NCBI GenBank assembly: GCA_905211265.1
Contig: CAJMAC010000007.1
Location: 1-64,000, forward strand
Source of the DNA: an uncultured Eubacteriales bacterium
Lineage (GTDB): Bacteria; Bacillota_I; Bacilli_A; RF39; UBA660
DNA length: 64,000 bases
Direction of reading: 5' to 3'
Below, piece by piece: positions 52,846 to 63,295 of this stretch. Position 1 is the stretch's first letter; each line of letters begins with the position of its first letter. Below the pieces are notes generated by a model. That model did not search any database. It saw only the letters and a list, made by a program, of their open reading frames with translations, and was not told where the DNA came from. Both the position numbers and the translations under genes were made by a program.

Positions 52846-55800
52846 TATAGGTTTAATTAGTGAAAATGATAACTCTACTGTATTGGCTGAATATAAAGGA
52901 TTAAATAGGAAAGTTCCATCTTTTCAAAGCGAAGACACTTTAGAAAAAGAATTAATCAAAACCTTAGTTGAACAGGGGTATGAAAGATTAAATATAAACT
53001 CTGAAGATGAATTGATTCTTAATTTAAGAAGACAGTTAGAAAAACTTAATAATTATAGTTTTAGTGATGGAGAATGGGATGATTTTTTTACTAAAGTAAT
53101 AGCAAATAAAAATGATTATATTATTGAAAAGACAAGACTTATTCAAGAAGATTATAAACAAGAAATAAATCTTGATTCAGGTGAAAAGAAAAATATCTAT
53201 TTAATAGATAAGAATAATATTCATAACAATAGTCTTCAAGTATTAAATCAATATATTAATAATGAAGGTAATTATGGTAACAGATATGATGTTACAATTC
53301 TAGTGAATGGTCTTCCTTTAGTTCATGTAGAGCTAAAAAAAAGAGGAGTAGATTTAAGAGAGGCATTTAACCAAATAGAAAGATATCAAAGAGATTCATT
53401 TTGGGCTGGTTCAGGATTATATAACTTTGTTCAAATATTTGTTATATCAAATGGAACATTAACTAAGTATTACTCAAATACTACAAGAGAGTTTCATATT
53501 AACAATCAAAAGAAAAAGAAATCCAACTCATTTGAATTTACTTCATACTGGGCAGATCAAAAGAATAATGGAATCACAGATTTAATAGATTTTGCTAAAA
53601 CTTTCTTTACAAAACATACATTATTAAATATATTAACTAAATATTGTGTATTTACAAGTGAGGAAGATTTATTAGTAATGCGTCCATATCAAATAGTAGC
53701 AACTGAAAAGATTTTAAATAGAATAACTATTGCATATAATAATAAATTTTATGGAACTTTAAAATCAGGTGGTTATATTTGGCATACAACAGGTTCTGGA
53801 AAAACACTTACATCATTTAAAACTTCACAACTTGCTAGTAAATTAGATTTTATTGATAAAGTATTATTTGTTGTAGATAGAAAAGACTTAGATTATCAAA
53901 CAATGAAAGAATACGATAGATTTAAAGAGGGAGCAGCTAACTCTAATACTTCAACGAAAATATTAGAAGGACAATTAAATGATCCTAATGCTAAGATAAT
54001 AATAACTACAATACAAAAGCTATCTCAATTTATAAAGAAAAATGAAAATAGTAATGTATTTGATAAACATGTAGTATTTATTTTTGATGAATGTCATAGG
54101 TCACAGTTTGGTGATATGCATAAGGCAATTATTAAAAAATTTAAAAAATATTATTTATTTGGATTTACAGGAACGCCAATATTTCCAGAGAATGCTAGAA
54201 CGATTAAAGGTATATCGGAAACAACGGAACAAATCTTTGGCGAGCGATTACATACTTATACAATAGTTAATGCTATAGCAGATAAGAATGTCTTACCGTT
54301 TAGATATGAGTATGTTGGTAGAGTTGATATAGCAAATAACGTTAAAGATGAAAAAATATATAATATAGATGAAGAAAAATTATTTGATAATCAAATACGT
54401 ATAAGTCTTATTACTGATTATATAATAGAACATTTTAGTACAAAAACTAAAACAAGTGAAAGTTATGTTTATTCTACATTAGATAATGTAATAGATGTTG
54501 CTAAAAAACGAGATGTAGAAGAAATAAAATCAAAAAAGAATATTAATGGTTTTAATTCAATATTTGCAGTATCAAGTATTAAAATGGCCAAAGAATATTA
54601 TTCGGAATTTAAAAAACAGTTGGAATTCAAAAAAAGCAATTTAAAAGTAGCCTTAATATACTCATATGGAGTTAATGGAGAAGATGGAGTTATAGACGAA
54701 AATTCAGAATCAACAGAAGCGTTAAGTATAGATGATAGAACATTCCTAGAAAGAGCTATTAAAGATTATAATAATATGTTTGGAACCAGCTATGATACAT
54801 CATCAGAAAAATTTCAAAATTATTATAAAGATGTTTCTTTAAGAATGAAAAATAGAGAAATAGATATACTAATTGTTGCTAATATGTTCTTAACCGGATT
54901 CGATGCTAAAACATTAAATACATTATGGGTAGATAAGAATTTAAAATGGCATGGATTAATTCAAGCGTTCTCAAGAACAAATAGAATTTTAAATAGTGTT
55001 AAGACATACGGTAATATTGTTTCATTTAGAAACTTAGAAGATAGACTAAATGAAGCATTAGCTAAGTTTGGAGATGAACAAGCACGTGGTATTGTATTAT
55101 TAAAACCGTATAATGACTATTATTATGGATATAAAGAAGAAAACGGCAAATCATTTGAAGGATATAAATCATTAGTAGAAAAATTAACTTCAAAATTTAC
55201 CCCAGGAGAATTAATGCAAAGTGAAACAGAGCAGAAAGAATTTATTAAATTATATAGTGCTATATTAAGAGTAACTAATATTCTATCTTCATTTGATGAG
55301 TTTAAAAATCAAGAATTAATAAATGAAAGAGATAAGCAAGATTATCATAGTGTATATATTGAATTATATAATGAGTTTAGAAACAAAGCAAAACAAGAAA
55401 AAACGGATGTTACAGGTGATGTAGTATTCGAAATGGAATTAATTAAATCAATTGAAGTAAATATAGATTATATTCTCGGATTAGTCAAGAAATATCATGA
55501 TTCAAATATGGAAGATAAAGAAATATTAGTAAACATCCAAAAAGCTATTATGGCAAGTCCAGATTTGAGAAATAAAAAGGACTTAATCATGGCATTTATT
55601 GATTCATTAGATCAGAATTCAAATGTATATACAGACTTTGAATCATTTATGAATAGTAAAAAGAAAGAAGAATTAGATAAAATAATTGCCGAAGAAAATC
55701 TTAATAAAGAAGAAACTTATAACTTTATTCAAAGATCATTTGAACAGGGAAGAGTGGAAACTAATGGAACAGAGGTATCAACAATACTTCCGCCAATGAA

Positions 55801-55906
55801 TATGTTTACTCCAACAAACGATAGACAAGAAAAGAAAAATAAAGTAATAGATAAATTATTAGAGTTTTTTGATAAATTCTTTAGTTTATCTAATAAAAAT
55901 TTTTAA
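52838..55906 (+). CDS. hsdR: Type I restriction endonuclease subunit HsdR
   Basis: This 1022-aa protein has an N-terminal PD-(D/E)XK nuclease (NGLPLVHVELKKRGVDL), the SF2 translocase motifs HTTGSGKTLTSF, FIFDECHRSQFG and GFTGTPIF, motif VI-like QAFSRTNRI, and a helical C-terminal assembly domain. It pumps DNA past the complex and cuts at collision points. Length is standard for the family. Confidence 0.96.
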   Translation: MSSIGLISENDNSTVLAEYKGLNRKVPSFQSEDTLEKELIKTLVEQGYERLNINSEDELILNLRRQLEKLNNYSFSDGEWDDFFTKVIANKNDYIIEKTRLIQEDYKQEINLDSGEKKNIYLIDKNNIHNNSLQVLNQYINNEGNYGNRYDVTILVNGLPLVHVELKKRGVDLREAFNQIERYQRDSFWAGSGLYNFVQIFVISNGTLTKYYSNTTREFHINNQKKKKSNSFEFTSYWADQKNNGITDLIDFAKTFFTKHTLLNILTKYCVFTSEEDLLVMRPYQIVATEKILNRITIAYNNKFYGTLKSGGYIWHTTGSGKTLTSFKTSQLASKLDFIDKVLFVVDRKDLDYQTMKEYDRFKEGAANSNTSTKILEGQLNDPNAKIIITTIQKLSQFIKKNENSNVFDKHVVFIFDECHRSQFGDMHKAIIKKFKKYYLFGFTGTPIFPENARTIKGISETTEQIFGERLHTYTIVNAIADKNVLPFRYEYVGRVDIANNVKDEKIYNIDEEKLFDNQIRISLITDYIIEHFSTKTKTSESYVYSTLDNVIDVAKKRDVEEIKSKKNINGFNSIFAVSSIKMAKEYYSEFKKQLEFKKSNLKVALIYSYGVNGEDGVIDENSESTEALSIDDRTFLERAIKDYNNMFGTSYDTSSEKFQNYYKDVSLRMKNREIDILIVANMFLTGFDAKTLNTLWVDKNLKWHGLIQAFSRTNRILNSVKTYGNIVSFRNLEDRLNEALAKFGDEQARGIVLLKPYNDYYYGYKEENGKSFEGYKSLVEKLTSKFTPGELMQSETEQKEFIKLYSAILRVTNILSSFDEFKNQELINERDKQDYHSVYIELYNEFRNKAKQEKTDVTGDVVFEMELIKSIEVNIDYILGLVKKYHDSNMEDKEILVNIQKAIMASPDLRNKKDLIMAFIDSLDQNSNVYTDFESFMNSKKKEELDKIIAEENLNKEETYNFIQRSFEQGRVETNGTEVSTILPPMNMFTPTNDRQEKKNKVIDKLLEFFDKFFSLSNKNF

Positions 55907-55944
55907 GAAGTCTATAAAATTTATGATATAATACATAAAGAATA

Positions 55945-55983
55945 GAGTATATTTCATTTTTAAGATGAAATATATTCTTTTTT
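55945..55983 (+). terminator. Terminator after hsdR, or leader attenuator of the next gene
   Basis: TATATTTCAT and ATGAAATATA form the stem with six T behind. A TATAAT at 55927-55932 lies before it and the next ribosome site (AGGAGG) directly after. The hairpin may therefore act in the leader of the downstream gene as well. Confidence 0.65.
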
Positions 55984-55997
55984 AGTAGGAGGTAGTA

Positions 55998-56867
55998 ATG
56001 AAAAAGTCAAAGATAAGAGGTTATATTTACGATCTCGAACATAAAAACAAGAATTTTTCTTTTGATAAAACTTTGAGAATATTAGATATAGGCAATGCAA
56101 TTTACATAGATATGATTGAAAAAACTAAATTCAAAGAAATATCTGATTATAAAAAGTCTAAATATATGTTTAAAGAAATATCAGAAGAACTTGAGGAAAT
56201 TATTAATTTATTAAGTAAAGAAAAAACTCTTATGGCTGTGTGTTTATTAAGAAATGTTTTTGAAGAAATAATGTATATAATGGCGACAACTATAGAAAAT
56301 ATTGATATTGATGTAATGACTAAAGCTAACTATTTTTATAAAATAGTTGCGGAACATTGTGATGAGCTTTTATTTAGTTATACATCCGAAGATATAAAAG
56401 AATTATACAGTTATATGTCTAAAATTACACATGTTACGAATGTAAAAGAAGCAACGAGTTATTTAGTTGGCAATAAAAAAATAAAAAAGTATATTAATAA
56501 TGAGATTAAATATGTAGAATTAATTATTGAGAATATTTATTTGGAATTTATTAACAAAAAATTAAAAATAGATAATAATATGTGTGATAATATTATGATT
56601 ATTTCAAGTTATGTTGATTTAATAAATGTAATATATTTTACTGCCAACTCTATCGGGGAACACAAAAGAATAGAATTATACTTTTATGGAGAAAAAAATC
56701 AAAAATATTTAAATGAAAAACGCGAACAAATGATTCGAGAATTTAAAGAACTTCAAAACTCTAATGTTAAAATTACTAAAACCATAAATGTGATTTCAAA
56801 AGAATTAGATAAACAAATAATGGAAAGAAATTATACAGAAATAGTTAAAAGACTAATTGATACATAA
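55998..56867 (+). CDS. 289-aa helical protein of unknown function
   Basis: This all-helical, Lys/Glu/Ile-rich protein has no membrane helix. Its middle (MAVCLLRNVFEEIMYIMATT ... LYSYMSKITHVTNVKE) has the helical texture of HEPN or DUF5677-like proteins, with an Arg and a later His, but spacing is not diagnostic. The start has AGGAGGT. It lies between the type I operon and the STAND gene and is presumably defence cargo. Confidence 0.45.
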   Translation: MKKSKIRGYIYDLEHKNKNFSFDKTLRILDIGNAIYIDMIEKTKFKEISDYKKSKYMFKEISEELEEIINLLSKEKTLMAVCLLRNVFEEIMYIMATTIENIDIDVMTKANYFYKIVAEHCDELLFSYTSEDIKELYSYMSKITHVTNVKEATSYLVGNKKIKKYINNEIKYVELIIENIYLEFINKKLKIDNNMCDNIMIISSYVDLINVIYFTANSIGEHKRIELYFYGEKNQKYLNEKREQMIREFKELQNSNVKITKTINVISKELDKQIMERNYTEIVKRLIDT

Positions 56868-57117
56868 GTAAGAATTGAACTTACGATTAATAACGCAAAA
56901 GGAATAAGGTTTAAAATAAAAATGTAAAATTATCCTACAAAAAAACCGTCAATAAAGGTACTAAAATCAGTAGTACATTGTATGCACACTCGTTAAAAAT
57001 AGTAATTGTTAGCAGGCATTGACTGAAAATCTCTATTTTAAAACTGGAAATTGTTTATCAAAGATAAGGTTCCGTAATCTTAAATATAGATATGAAATCT
57101 AATGACACACTCATTTG
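56868..57117. other. Non-coding stretch upstream of the STAND gene
   Basis: No gene is recognised. Base composition is less AT-extreme than the rest of the island and short fragments read as broken protein. It leads into the folded segment at 57118. Confidence 0.4.
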
Positions 57118-57197
57118 TACTCCAGAGATAATCGACACATATAAATATATGAGTTTAAGAAACTAGTCTTAACACAACTCATATCCCGTGCTCTGTA
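57118..57197 (+). ncRNA. Candidate structured leader of the STAND gene
   Basis: There are nested pairings. CAGAG (57123-57127) pairs with CTCTG (57191-57195), ATATGAGTT (57147-57155) with AACTCATAT (57176-57184), and TAAGA with TCTTA inside (57156-57171). The fold ends about 100 bases before the gene start. It may be a leader, a small RNA or a decayed sequence. Confidence 0.4.
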
Positions 57198-57301
57198 GTA
57201 TACCAGATAACAATTTACTATTATAACAAAGGAAAAGTATATATTTTCACTACTGTTTGTGCCTTAAACGAATGTAGCGAAGTAGAAAGGAATGATTAGA
57301 A

Positions 57302-60300
57302 ATGGAGTATAAAAGATTAAATGATAAAAATAGAAAGTATATGACAGATGGTATAAATAATTATCTAAATTTTGAATGGGAAGATAACCATTTGATTGAT
57401 CAAATTATAAGAAAAATTGACGATATTTATCCATATTCCTCTGATCCACAGGATTTTATTGATGATAAGTATTATTTAGATGAAATTAATAAGCTTTTTA
57501 GATTATTATTTGATAGAAAGTTAGATAAGACAGACTTCTTAGATAAATTAGAAGATCTGTTTAATGAAATGTTAATTAAATATCCATCGTTAAGCTATCA
57601 ATATAGGTACAATATTAATATGTATAAAGAAATCATTTCTAAATCAAACAGGTTAATTATAAAAGGTTGTGGTGGAATAGGTAAAAGCTATTTTATATAT
57701 AAATTAGAAGAAACTCTTAGCGAAAACAATATAGATCATCTATGCGTTTATGGAAAGTATAATGATTCCATAGTCGAAACTATATATGATGAAGTAAAAA
57801 ATAAGAAAAAGGATTTCTACTTTGTTATTGATGCACTAAATGAGTTTAATGAAAGTGAACAGCAAAAAATATTAAATTCTCTTGAACATATTCAAAAGAA
57901 GAAAAATATAAATATTATTATTACTTATAGAACTTCTTCATTAAAGAATAGTATAGTTGAACATTTAAACAGACTCTTAATAAATGAATACGACTTTAAA
58001 GGAGTAAATTTTGAATCAAGTATATTAAAGTTGATTGAAACGTATGGAGTTGAAGTTGTTAGATTAATTGATGTAATTGAATCAAATAATCCTTTATATT
58101 TAACAATGTTAAATAAGATTCTATTTAATTCAAAAATTAAGGGAGAGAAACTTCCAAGTATAGCACAAATGACTTTTATAATGGAAAGTTATATTAAGGG
58201 AATATGTGGATTAGAAAATTGGAAACTCGTGAAAGAAATTGGCTCATATATGTTTGATAATAGTAAGATTTCAATAACTGAAGATGAATTAAAAACTATC
58301 GCAGGAAATAAATTTGACCATTTTGTCGAAAAAATGATTCAAAATGATTTCATAGGTTCATATGAGAATGGTAATACAGTGCACTTTTTATTTACTATAC
58401 AGGGATTGTCAGATTATATTATAGCTAGATCATTATTTGATTTTATAAATGATAAAGAAGAAAATGATATTGTTAATATTATTAACGAAAAATTAAACAA
58501 AATGTATTCAATGCATGAAGCATTTGCACTAGTTCTATTAGATAAGTATAAAGACAAAGATATTAATATGGCTCTTCGCATTATATTTAAATCAGATATA
58601 GGCAAAGAACTAGATATAGAAATATTTAAAAAAATTTCATTCAATAATAGACAAATAAAGTGTATACAAGAATTTATTAAGTATGAAAATGTACAAAATC
58701 TTTTCTTGTTATTAGGTGGATATTCTAACAAACCTTTTAATTGCAAAAATTACTTGAATCAAAAAATATTTGATAATGAGAATATCCAAAAAAATTTATT
58801 GGTAAAATATAGGGAATCTAGATATTTAATGCATTTAAAAAATATTGAATATGCTTTGCCATTTCTAGAAAAAGAGATTGATATGTTAGAAGAGTATTTT
58901 TATTATGCTTTTTGGTTAATGTCTGTACCGGTTGAGAGAATAAGAAAATTAGCAATAAAAGTTGTGTATGATATTTCCTGCAAAAACAATAAATTTGCCA
59001 GTTATTTAATTGAGTTTTATAATAATATTAATGAACTATACATCAAAAAAGGGATAATACACGTTTTAACCAAACTTTCTAAAACGAGAAAAATAACAAA
59101 TTTTATAAAAAGTGTATATTACAATCCAGAAGAAATCGATGCTGAAATAGTATATAGAACATCTGTTTATTTGAACAAAGAAAATGAATATCAGTTACTA
59201 AACAAGAAAAATTTAAACACTGCTATTTCTAAAGATGTAAGTATAGATTTAAAATTGGATTTAAAACAAGTTATCTTTATTGCAGATATATATGAAAAAA
59301 ATTTACTTAAATTTGAACGATATACTGCTGGAAATACTTTATCATTGTATAATAATTTTATTTTAAATAATAGCAAAGAAATATATGAATATAACAATAA
59401 ATTGTGCAAACAATTTAGCTGTATAAAGAATAATGGTTTTTGTAAATATTCTATGGGAAATAATATGTTTAAAGATTATGTGGAAACAATCAATATTGTT
59501 AATATCGCTCCTGAAAGAATGTTTATATTGTTTCAAGAAATATTCAAAAAGATATGTGATATATATGGATACAACTGCTATGAAAAAGAAAAATTTGATA
59601 TTCATTTAAATAAATTCGAAGATTCACTACTAAAGAAAATCTTGCTATTAAGTCAGGATATTTTATTAGGATCGTTAATGACTAATTATTACACAAATGA
59701 GTTTAGTGTATATAACGATGACCAAAACTTTGGATATAAAAATTATTCTTATATTATGTATGATGAAGAAAAAATCTATTTAACTTCTCCTGTCAGTCCA
59801 TATAATGAATTGATTGATAAGTTGAATAATAAAGTATGTGAAACAGTTGAATTATATAAAAATAATAATTATAGATGGTTTAAAAATAAAAAGGTTTCAA
59901 TAGATAACTGCTGTAAAATGACGAAGCCGATAGTATACGACAATAATAGTTGGAGTCTAATAGGAGGAAATATCCATTTGTTCGTAGCTAATTTTATAAA
60001 TGTTTATTATTCATGCTATATGGCTTTTAATTCTCAAAAAAAATTAGTAGGTGATGAAGATTCAAACTATTTAACAATTGAAAATAAAAAGTATTATGGT
60101 AATGTAAGTGACTATTCATCTGAAAAATATAGTAAAAACATGGATATCCCAAATTTTGAATCAAATTCTTTAGATATAAAAGAAACTAACATGGCGTTTC
60201 CACCACCAAACTTAGTTAAGTATCTAAATTTAAAATATAATTTTAAAACATCTTCATGGGATGATAATGATGGTAATCAAATTATACTTTGTGATAACAA

Positions 60301-60649
60301 TATTAAGAATTTTTATAAATATCCAGTGTCAGGTGCTATTTATATTAGAACAGATATATTAGAAGAATTAAAAAAACATAATAATGTAATTTATTGGTGT
60401 TATACAGAAAAGTTATATAAAAACTATGGATGGAATGAAAAAGCAAGTTTACACCTAGAATTAGATTCAAACGGTAATGTAACAAAAGAATTTAACAATA
60501 ATAATTTATCATACTCTGAAAAAAGAATTCCATTAAAATGTAAAAGATGCAAGTATAATATTTATGAAAAACATAGTAAAATTTCAAATGATGATACAAT
60601 TAAAATAATAAACGATTTGATTAATTATACTAAAGATGATGAACAATAA
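57302..60649 (+). CDS. STAND/NACHT-like P-loop NTPase, probable anti-phage sensor
   Basis: This 1115-aa protein has a helical N-terminus of about 115 residues, Walker A GCGGIGKS (122-129) and Walker B FYFVIDALNEF (172-182). A sensor-like NIIITYRTSS and winged-helix features to about residue 390 follow. The remaining 700 residues are repetitive helices then a beta-rich region, ending in a small zinc-like CKRCKYNIYEKH. This is the plan of bacterial NLR/Avs-type proteins: N-terminal effector, NTPase switch, C-terminal sensor. The effector domain is not recognised. AAAGGAATG precedes the ATG. It is a lone gene after a 430-base non-coding region. Confidence 0.7.
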   Translation: MEYKRLNDKNRKYMTDGINNYLNFEWEDNHLIDQIIRKIDDIYPYSSDPQDFIDDKYYLDEINKLFRLLFDRKLDKTDFLDKLEDLFNEMLIKYPSLSYQYRYNINMYKEIISKSNRLIIKGCGGIGKSYFIYKLEETLSENNIDHLCVYGKYNDSIVETIYDEVKNKKKDFYFVIDALNEFNESEQQKILNSLEHIQKKKNINIIITYRTSSLKNSIVEHLNRLLINEYDFKGVNFESSILKLIETYGVEVVRLIDVIESNNPLYLTMLNKILFNSKIKGEKLPSIAQMTFIMESYIKGICGLENWKLVKEIGSYMFDNSKISITEDELKTIAGNKFDHFVEKMIQNDFIGSYENGNTVHFLFTIQGLSDYIIARSLFDFINDKEENDIVNIINEKLNKMYSMHEAFALVLLDKYKDKDINMALRIIFKSDIGKELDIEIFKKISFNNRQIKCIQEFIKYENVQNLFLLLGGYSNKPFNCKNYLNQKIFDNENIQKNLLVKYRESRYLMHLKNIEYALPFLEKEIDMLEEYFYYAFWLMSVPVERIRKLAIKVVYDISCKNNKFASYLIEFYNNINELYIKKGIIHVLTKLSKTRKITNFIKSVYYNPEEIDAEIVYRTSVYLNKENEYQLLNKKNLNTAISKDVSIDLKLDLKQVIFIADIYEKNLLKFERYTAGNTLSLYNNFILNNSKEIYEYNNKLCKQFSCIKNNGFCKYSMGNNMFKDYVETINIVNIAPERMFILFQEIFKKICDIYGYNCYEKEKFDIHLNKFEDSLLKKILLLSQDILLGSLMTNYYTNEFSVYNDDQNFGYKNYSYIMYDEEKIYLTSPVSPYNELIDKLNNKVCETVELYKNNNYRWFKNKKVSIDNCCKMTKPIVYDNNSWSLIGGNIHLFVANFINVYYSCYMAFNSQKKLVGDEDSNYLTIENKKYYGNVSDYSSEKYSKNMDIPNFESNSLDIKETNMAFPPPNLVKYLNLKYNFKTSSWDDNDGNQIILCDNNIKNFYKYPVSGAIYIRTDILEELKKHNNVIYWCYTEKLYKNYGWNEKASLHLELDSNGNVTKEFNNNNLSYSEKRIPLKCKRCKYNIYEKHSKISNDDTIKIINDLINYTKDDEQ

Positions 60650-60917
60650 AATAAAAGTTGAATCAGTTCTTTCTTTATAACATAAAAATAAAATTTTCGC
60701 AGCTTTAAAATTAAATTATGCTTATCAGTATCCAACTTAATTTAAATAGTTATCAAGCAACCATCTTAGCCTTTGCTTAGTAAATTATTAGCACATCGTG
60801 AATTTACTATAATAGGAATAGTTTAATTAATTTTTGAATCATTCATAATAATAACTAAAAAAAGATACATTATCATTAATTGTAGTAATAAATCTATATT
60901 TACTAAGTAGAAGATAA
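60650..60917. other. Intergenic region after the STAND gene
   Basis: No gene is visible. A sequence TAGAAGATAACTA at 60908 repeats the tail of the paired-hairpin repeats, suggesting an eroded copy. Confidence 0.35.
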
Positions 60918-61160
60918 CTATTTATGTAATTCATCATTAGTCTCCTTATTGATGCATACAATTGGCCTTAGAAATTCGATATCTATATTAAAGTATTGAA
61001 TAACCATTTTATTAGAAACACAATGAGATGGTAAGTGTTTATCTGAATTCTTTTTCCTAAAGTCTGCCTCTATAGTTTTTTTATTCTATCTGCAGTAGAT
61101 GAAAGTATATTAAGTATTTCTCTAGCTTTCAATGTAATATCTTCTCTCAGAAAGTATTGT
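60918..61160 (-). pseudogene. Frameshifted gene remnant
   Basis: On the minus strand one frame reads KAREILNILSSTADRIKK. After a shift in a run of seven A the next frame reads TIEADFRKKNSDKH then HCVSNKMVIQYFNIDIEFL down to a stop at 60918. The continuity across the shift shows a former protein of at least 75 residues. The family is unknown. Confidence 0.5.
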
Positions 61161-61405
61161 ATTAATCACGTATTTGCTGATAAAATTCAAGATTTTAGGT
61201 ACGAAAAATCGTATGTAAAGTGTTAGAGATAACAAATTATAATATAATTATAATGAAAAAATTTGGTATCTCTTAAAGTCTAATTATGTCAACAATTTTT
61301 AGCTAATCAATACATTTATAAAACGAAAAGTACTTTGTTAAAAATAAAATGCTAAATATTTATATAAATATAAATTACCAATGAAGAGAGTAACTATTCA
61401 TTAGC

Positions 61406-61451
61406 AAAAGACTTACTCAACATCACAAACGATGTACTAAGTCTTTTTTTT
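61406..61451 (+). terminator. Strong terminator at the right edge of the island
   Basis: AGACTTA (61409-61415) pairs with TAAGTCT (61438-61444), with an inner CATC/GATG, and is followed by a run of eight T. No intact gene feeds into it, so it may end a small RNA or insulate the two-component system. Confidence 0.7.
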
Positions 61452-61527
61452 GATACCTTACAAACTTGTAATATAAAACCCACTAAAATAATGATATAAT
61501 ATAATTACAGAAAGAAGGACTAAATAT

Positions 61528-62190
61528 ATGAAAAAAATAATGATAATCGAAGATGATACTATTATATCTAAAGAATTATATGAATTACTAGTAAATGCAG
61601 GATATAATGTAGTAATACTAAAAGACTTTGCTAATGCCAAAGAAGAAGTGTTAAAAAGTAATATAGATTTAATCTTATTAGATATAAATATTCCATATCA
61701 AAATGGAGAACAACTACTTAAAGAGCTAAGAAAATGCTCTAATATACCAGTAATAATGGTAACCTCAAGAAATACTGAAACAGATGAAATACTATCTATC
61801 TCATATGGTGCAGATGACTATATAACCAAACCATATAATCCTACAATTTTATTACTTAGAATTCAAAATATATTTAAAAGATTAGATAGTACCAGTGAAG
61901 TATTAAAATATAAAGATTTAGAAGTCTCACTATCTCGTGGTACCTTATTTGGTAATAATAAAGAATTAGAACTTACTAAAAATGAAATGCTAATATTCCA
62001 ACACTTACTAAATAATCAAAATAGAATAGTATCAAGAGATGAACTAATGACTATTTTATGGAATAATGAAGAATACATAAATGATAATGCTCTAACTGTA
62101 AATATCAGTAGACTAAGAAGTAAATTAGAAGGCTTTGGCTACCCAAATGCCATAGAAACAAGAAAAGGACAAGGTTACATATTACTATGA
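61528..62190 (+). CDS. OmpR-family response regulator, BceR-like
   Basis: This 220-aa protein has a receiver domain with acidic pair IIEDD, phosphoacceptor in LILLDINIP, Thr/Ser near MVTSR and Lys in YITKPY. It is followed by a winged-helix DNA-binding domain (LTKNEMLIFQHLLNN, TVNISRLRSKLE). Its stop overlaps the kinase start by four bases. With the kinase and ABC genes it forms a Bce/Psd-type module that senses and resists antimicrobial peptides. Confidence 0.9.
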   Translation: MKKIMIIEDDTIISKELYELLVNAGYNVVILKDFANAKEEVLKSNIDLILLDINIPYQNGEQLLKELRKCSNIPVIMVTSRNTETDEILSISYGADDYITKPYNPTILLLRIQNIFKRLDSTSEVLKYKDLEVSLSRGTLFGNNKELELTKNEMLIFQHLLNNQNRIVSRDELMTILWNNEEYINDNALTVNISRLRSKLEGFGYPNAIETRKGQGYILL

Positions 62191-63206
62191 AATTAACAAG
62201 TTACATAAAAAGTAAAATAAATATAATTATCATTTCTATCATATCAATAACCTTAATAATACTATTAGATTTAACATTTAAAGTACCAAAAGAATTAATA
62301 ATAGTAACATCATTCCTCCTTATAATAACATTAATAATATCACTACTAATAACATACTTTCAAAAAAGAAATTTTTATAACACATTAATAACCAACACCA
62401 AGAATCTAGATAAAAAATACTTAGTCCTAGAAACATTACCAAAACCAAATACCTACGAAGAAGAACTAATATATAACACCCTATATGACATAAATAAATC
62501 AATGATAGAAAATGTAACCACTTACATTACCAGTACCAAAGACTTTAAAGACTATATAGAAATGTGGATACACGAAGTAAAAATACCCATATCAAGCCTA
62601 ATTCTTATGACTCATAATCATAAAGATAAAATACCACAAGAATACTTTGAAGAAATAAGAAGACTAGATAACTATATAGACCAAATCCTTTACTATGTAA
62701 GAAGTAATTACACTAGCGAAGACTTTATCTTTAAAAAAGTAAAATTAGAAAAAGTAATATCACAAGTAGCATTAAAAAACAAAGATGACCTATTAGAAAA
62801 TAAAATAGACTTAATCGTAGATATAAAAAATACAGAAGTCTATACCGATACCAAATGGTTAGAATTCATTTTAAATCAAATTATCAATAACAGTATCAAA
62901 TACAAAAAAGATATTCCAAACTCTTATATCCAAATAAAAGCCCATGAAGACAATAACCAAGTAACACTATTGGTTAAAGATAATGGCATAGGAATACCTG
63001 AAAGTGATATACCTAATGTCTTTAAAAAATCATTCACAGGTACCAATGGAAGAAATAAAACTAAATCAACTGGAATGGGCCTATACATTGCAAAAAAACT
63101 ATGTACCAAACTAGGACATAAAATAGAAATAGAATCAAAAGAAAAAGAATACACTATCCTTAAAATAACATTAGGCAAAAATAAACTCTATCACCCAGAA
63201 GACTAA
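62187..63206 (+). CDS. BceS-like intramembrane-sensing histidine kinase
   Basis: This 339-aa protein has two N-terminal membrane helices with almost no external loop, as in kinases that sense through a partner ABC transporter. The phosphoacceptor is in MWIHEVKIPISSL. The ATPase motifs are ILNQIINNSIKYKK (N box), VKDNGIGIPESD (G1) and STGMGLYIAKKL (G2). It overlaps the regulator by four bases. Confidence 0.9.
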   Translation: MKLTSYIKSKINIIIISIISITLIILLDLTFKVPKELIIVTSFLLIITLIISLLITYFQKRNFYNTLITNTKNLDKKYLVLETLPKPNTYEEELIYNTLYDINKSMIENVTTYITSTKDFKDYIEMWIHEVKIPISSLILMTHNHKDKIPQEYFEEIRRLDNYIDQILYYVRSNYTSEDFIFKKVKLEKVISQVALKNKDDLLENKIDLIVDIKNTEVYTDTKWLEFILNQIINNSIKYKKDIPNSYIQIKAHEDNNQVTLLVKDNGIGIPESDIPNVFKKSFTGTNGRNKTKSTGMGLYIAKKLCTKLGHKIEIESKEKEYTILKITLGKNKLYHPED

Positions 63207-63295
63207 CCTTACAAAAAAGTAATATACTGTAATATTAAACTTACGACAAATACCCAACTATTTGATATTATTAATTCATGAAAGGAAGAAAAAAT

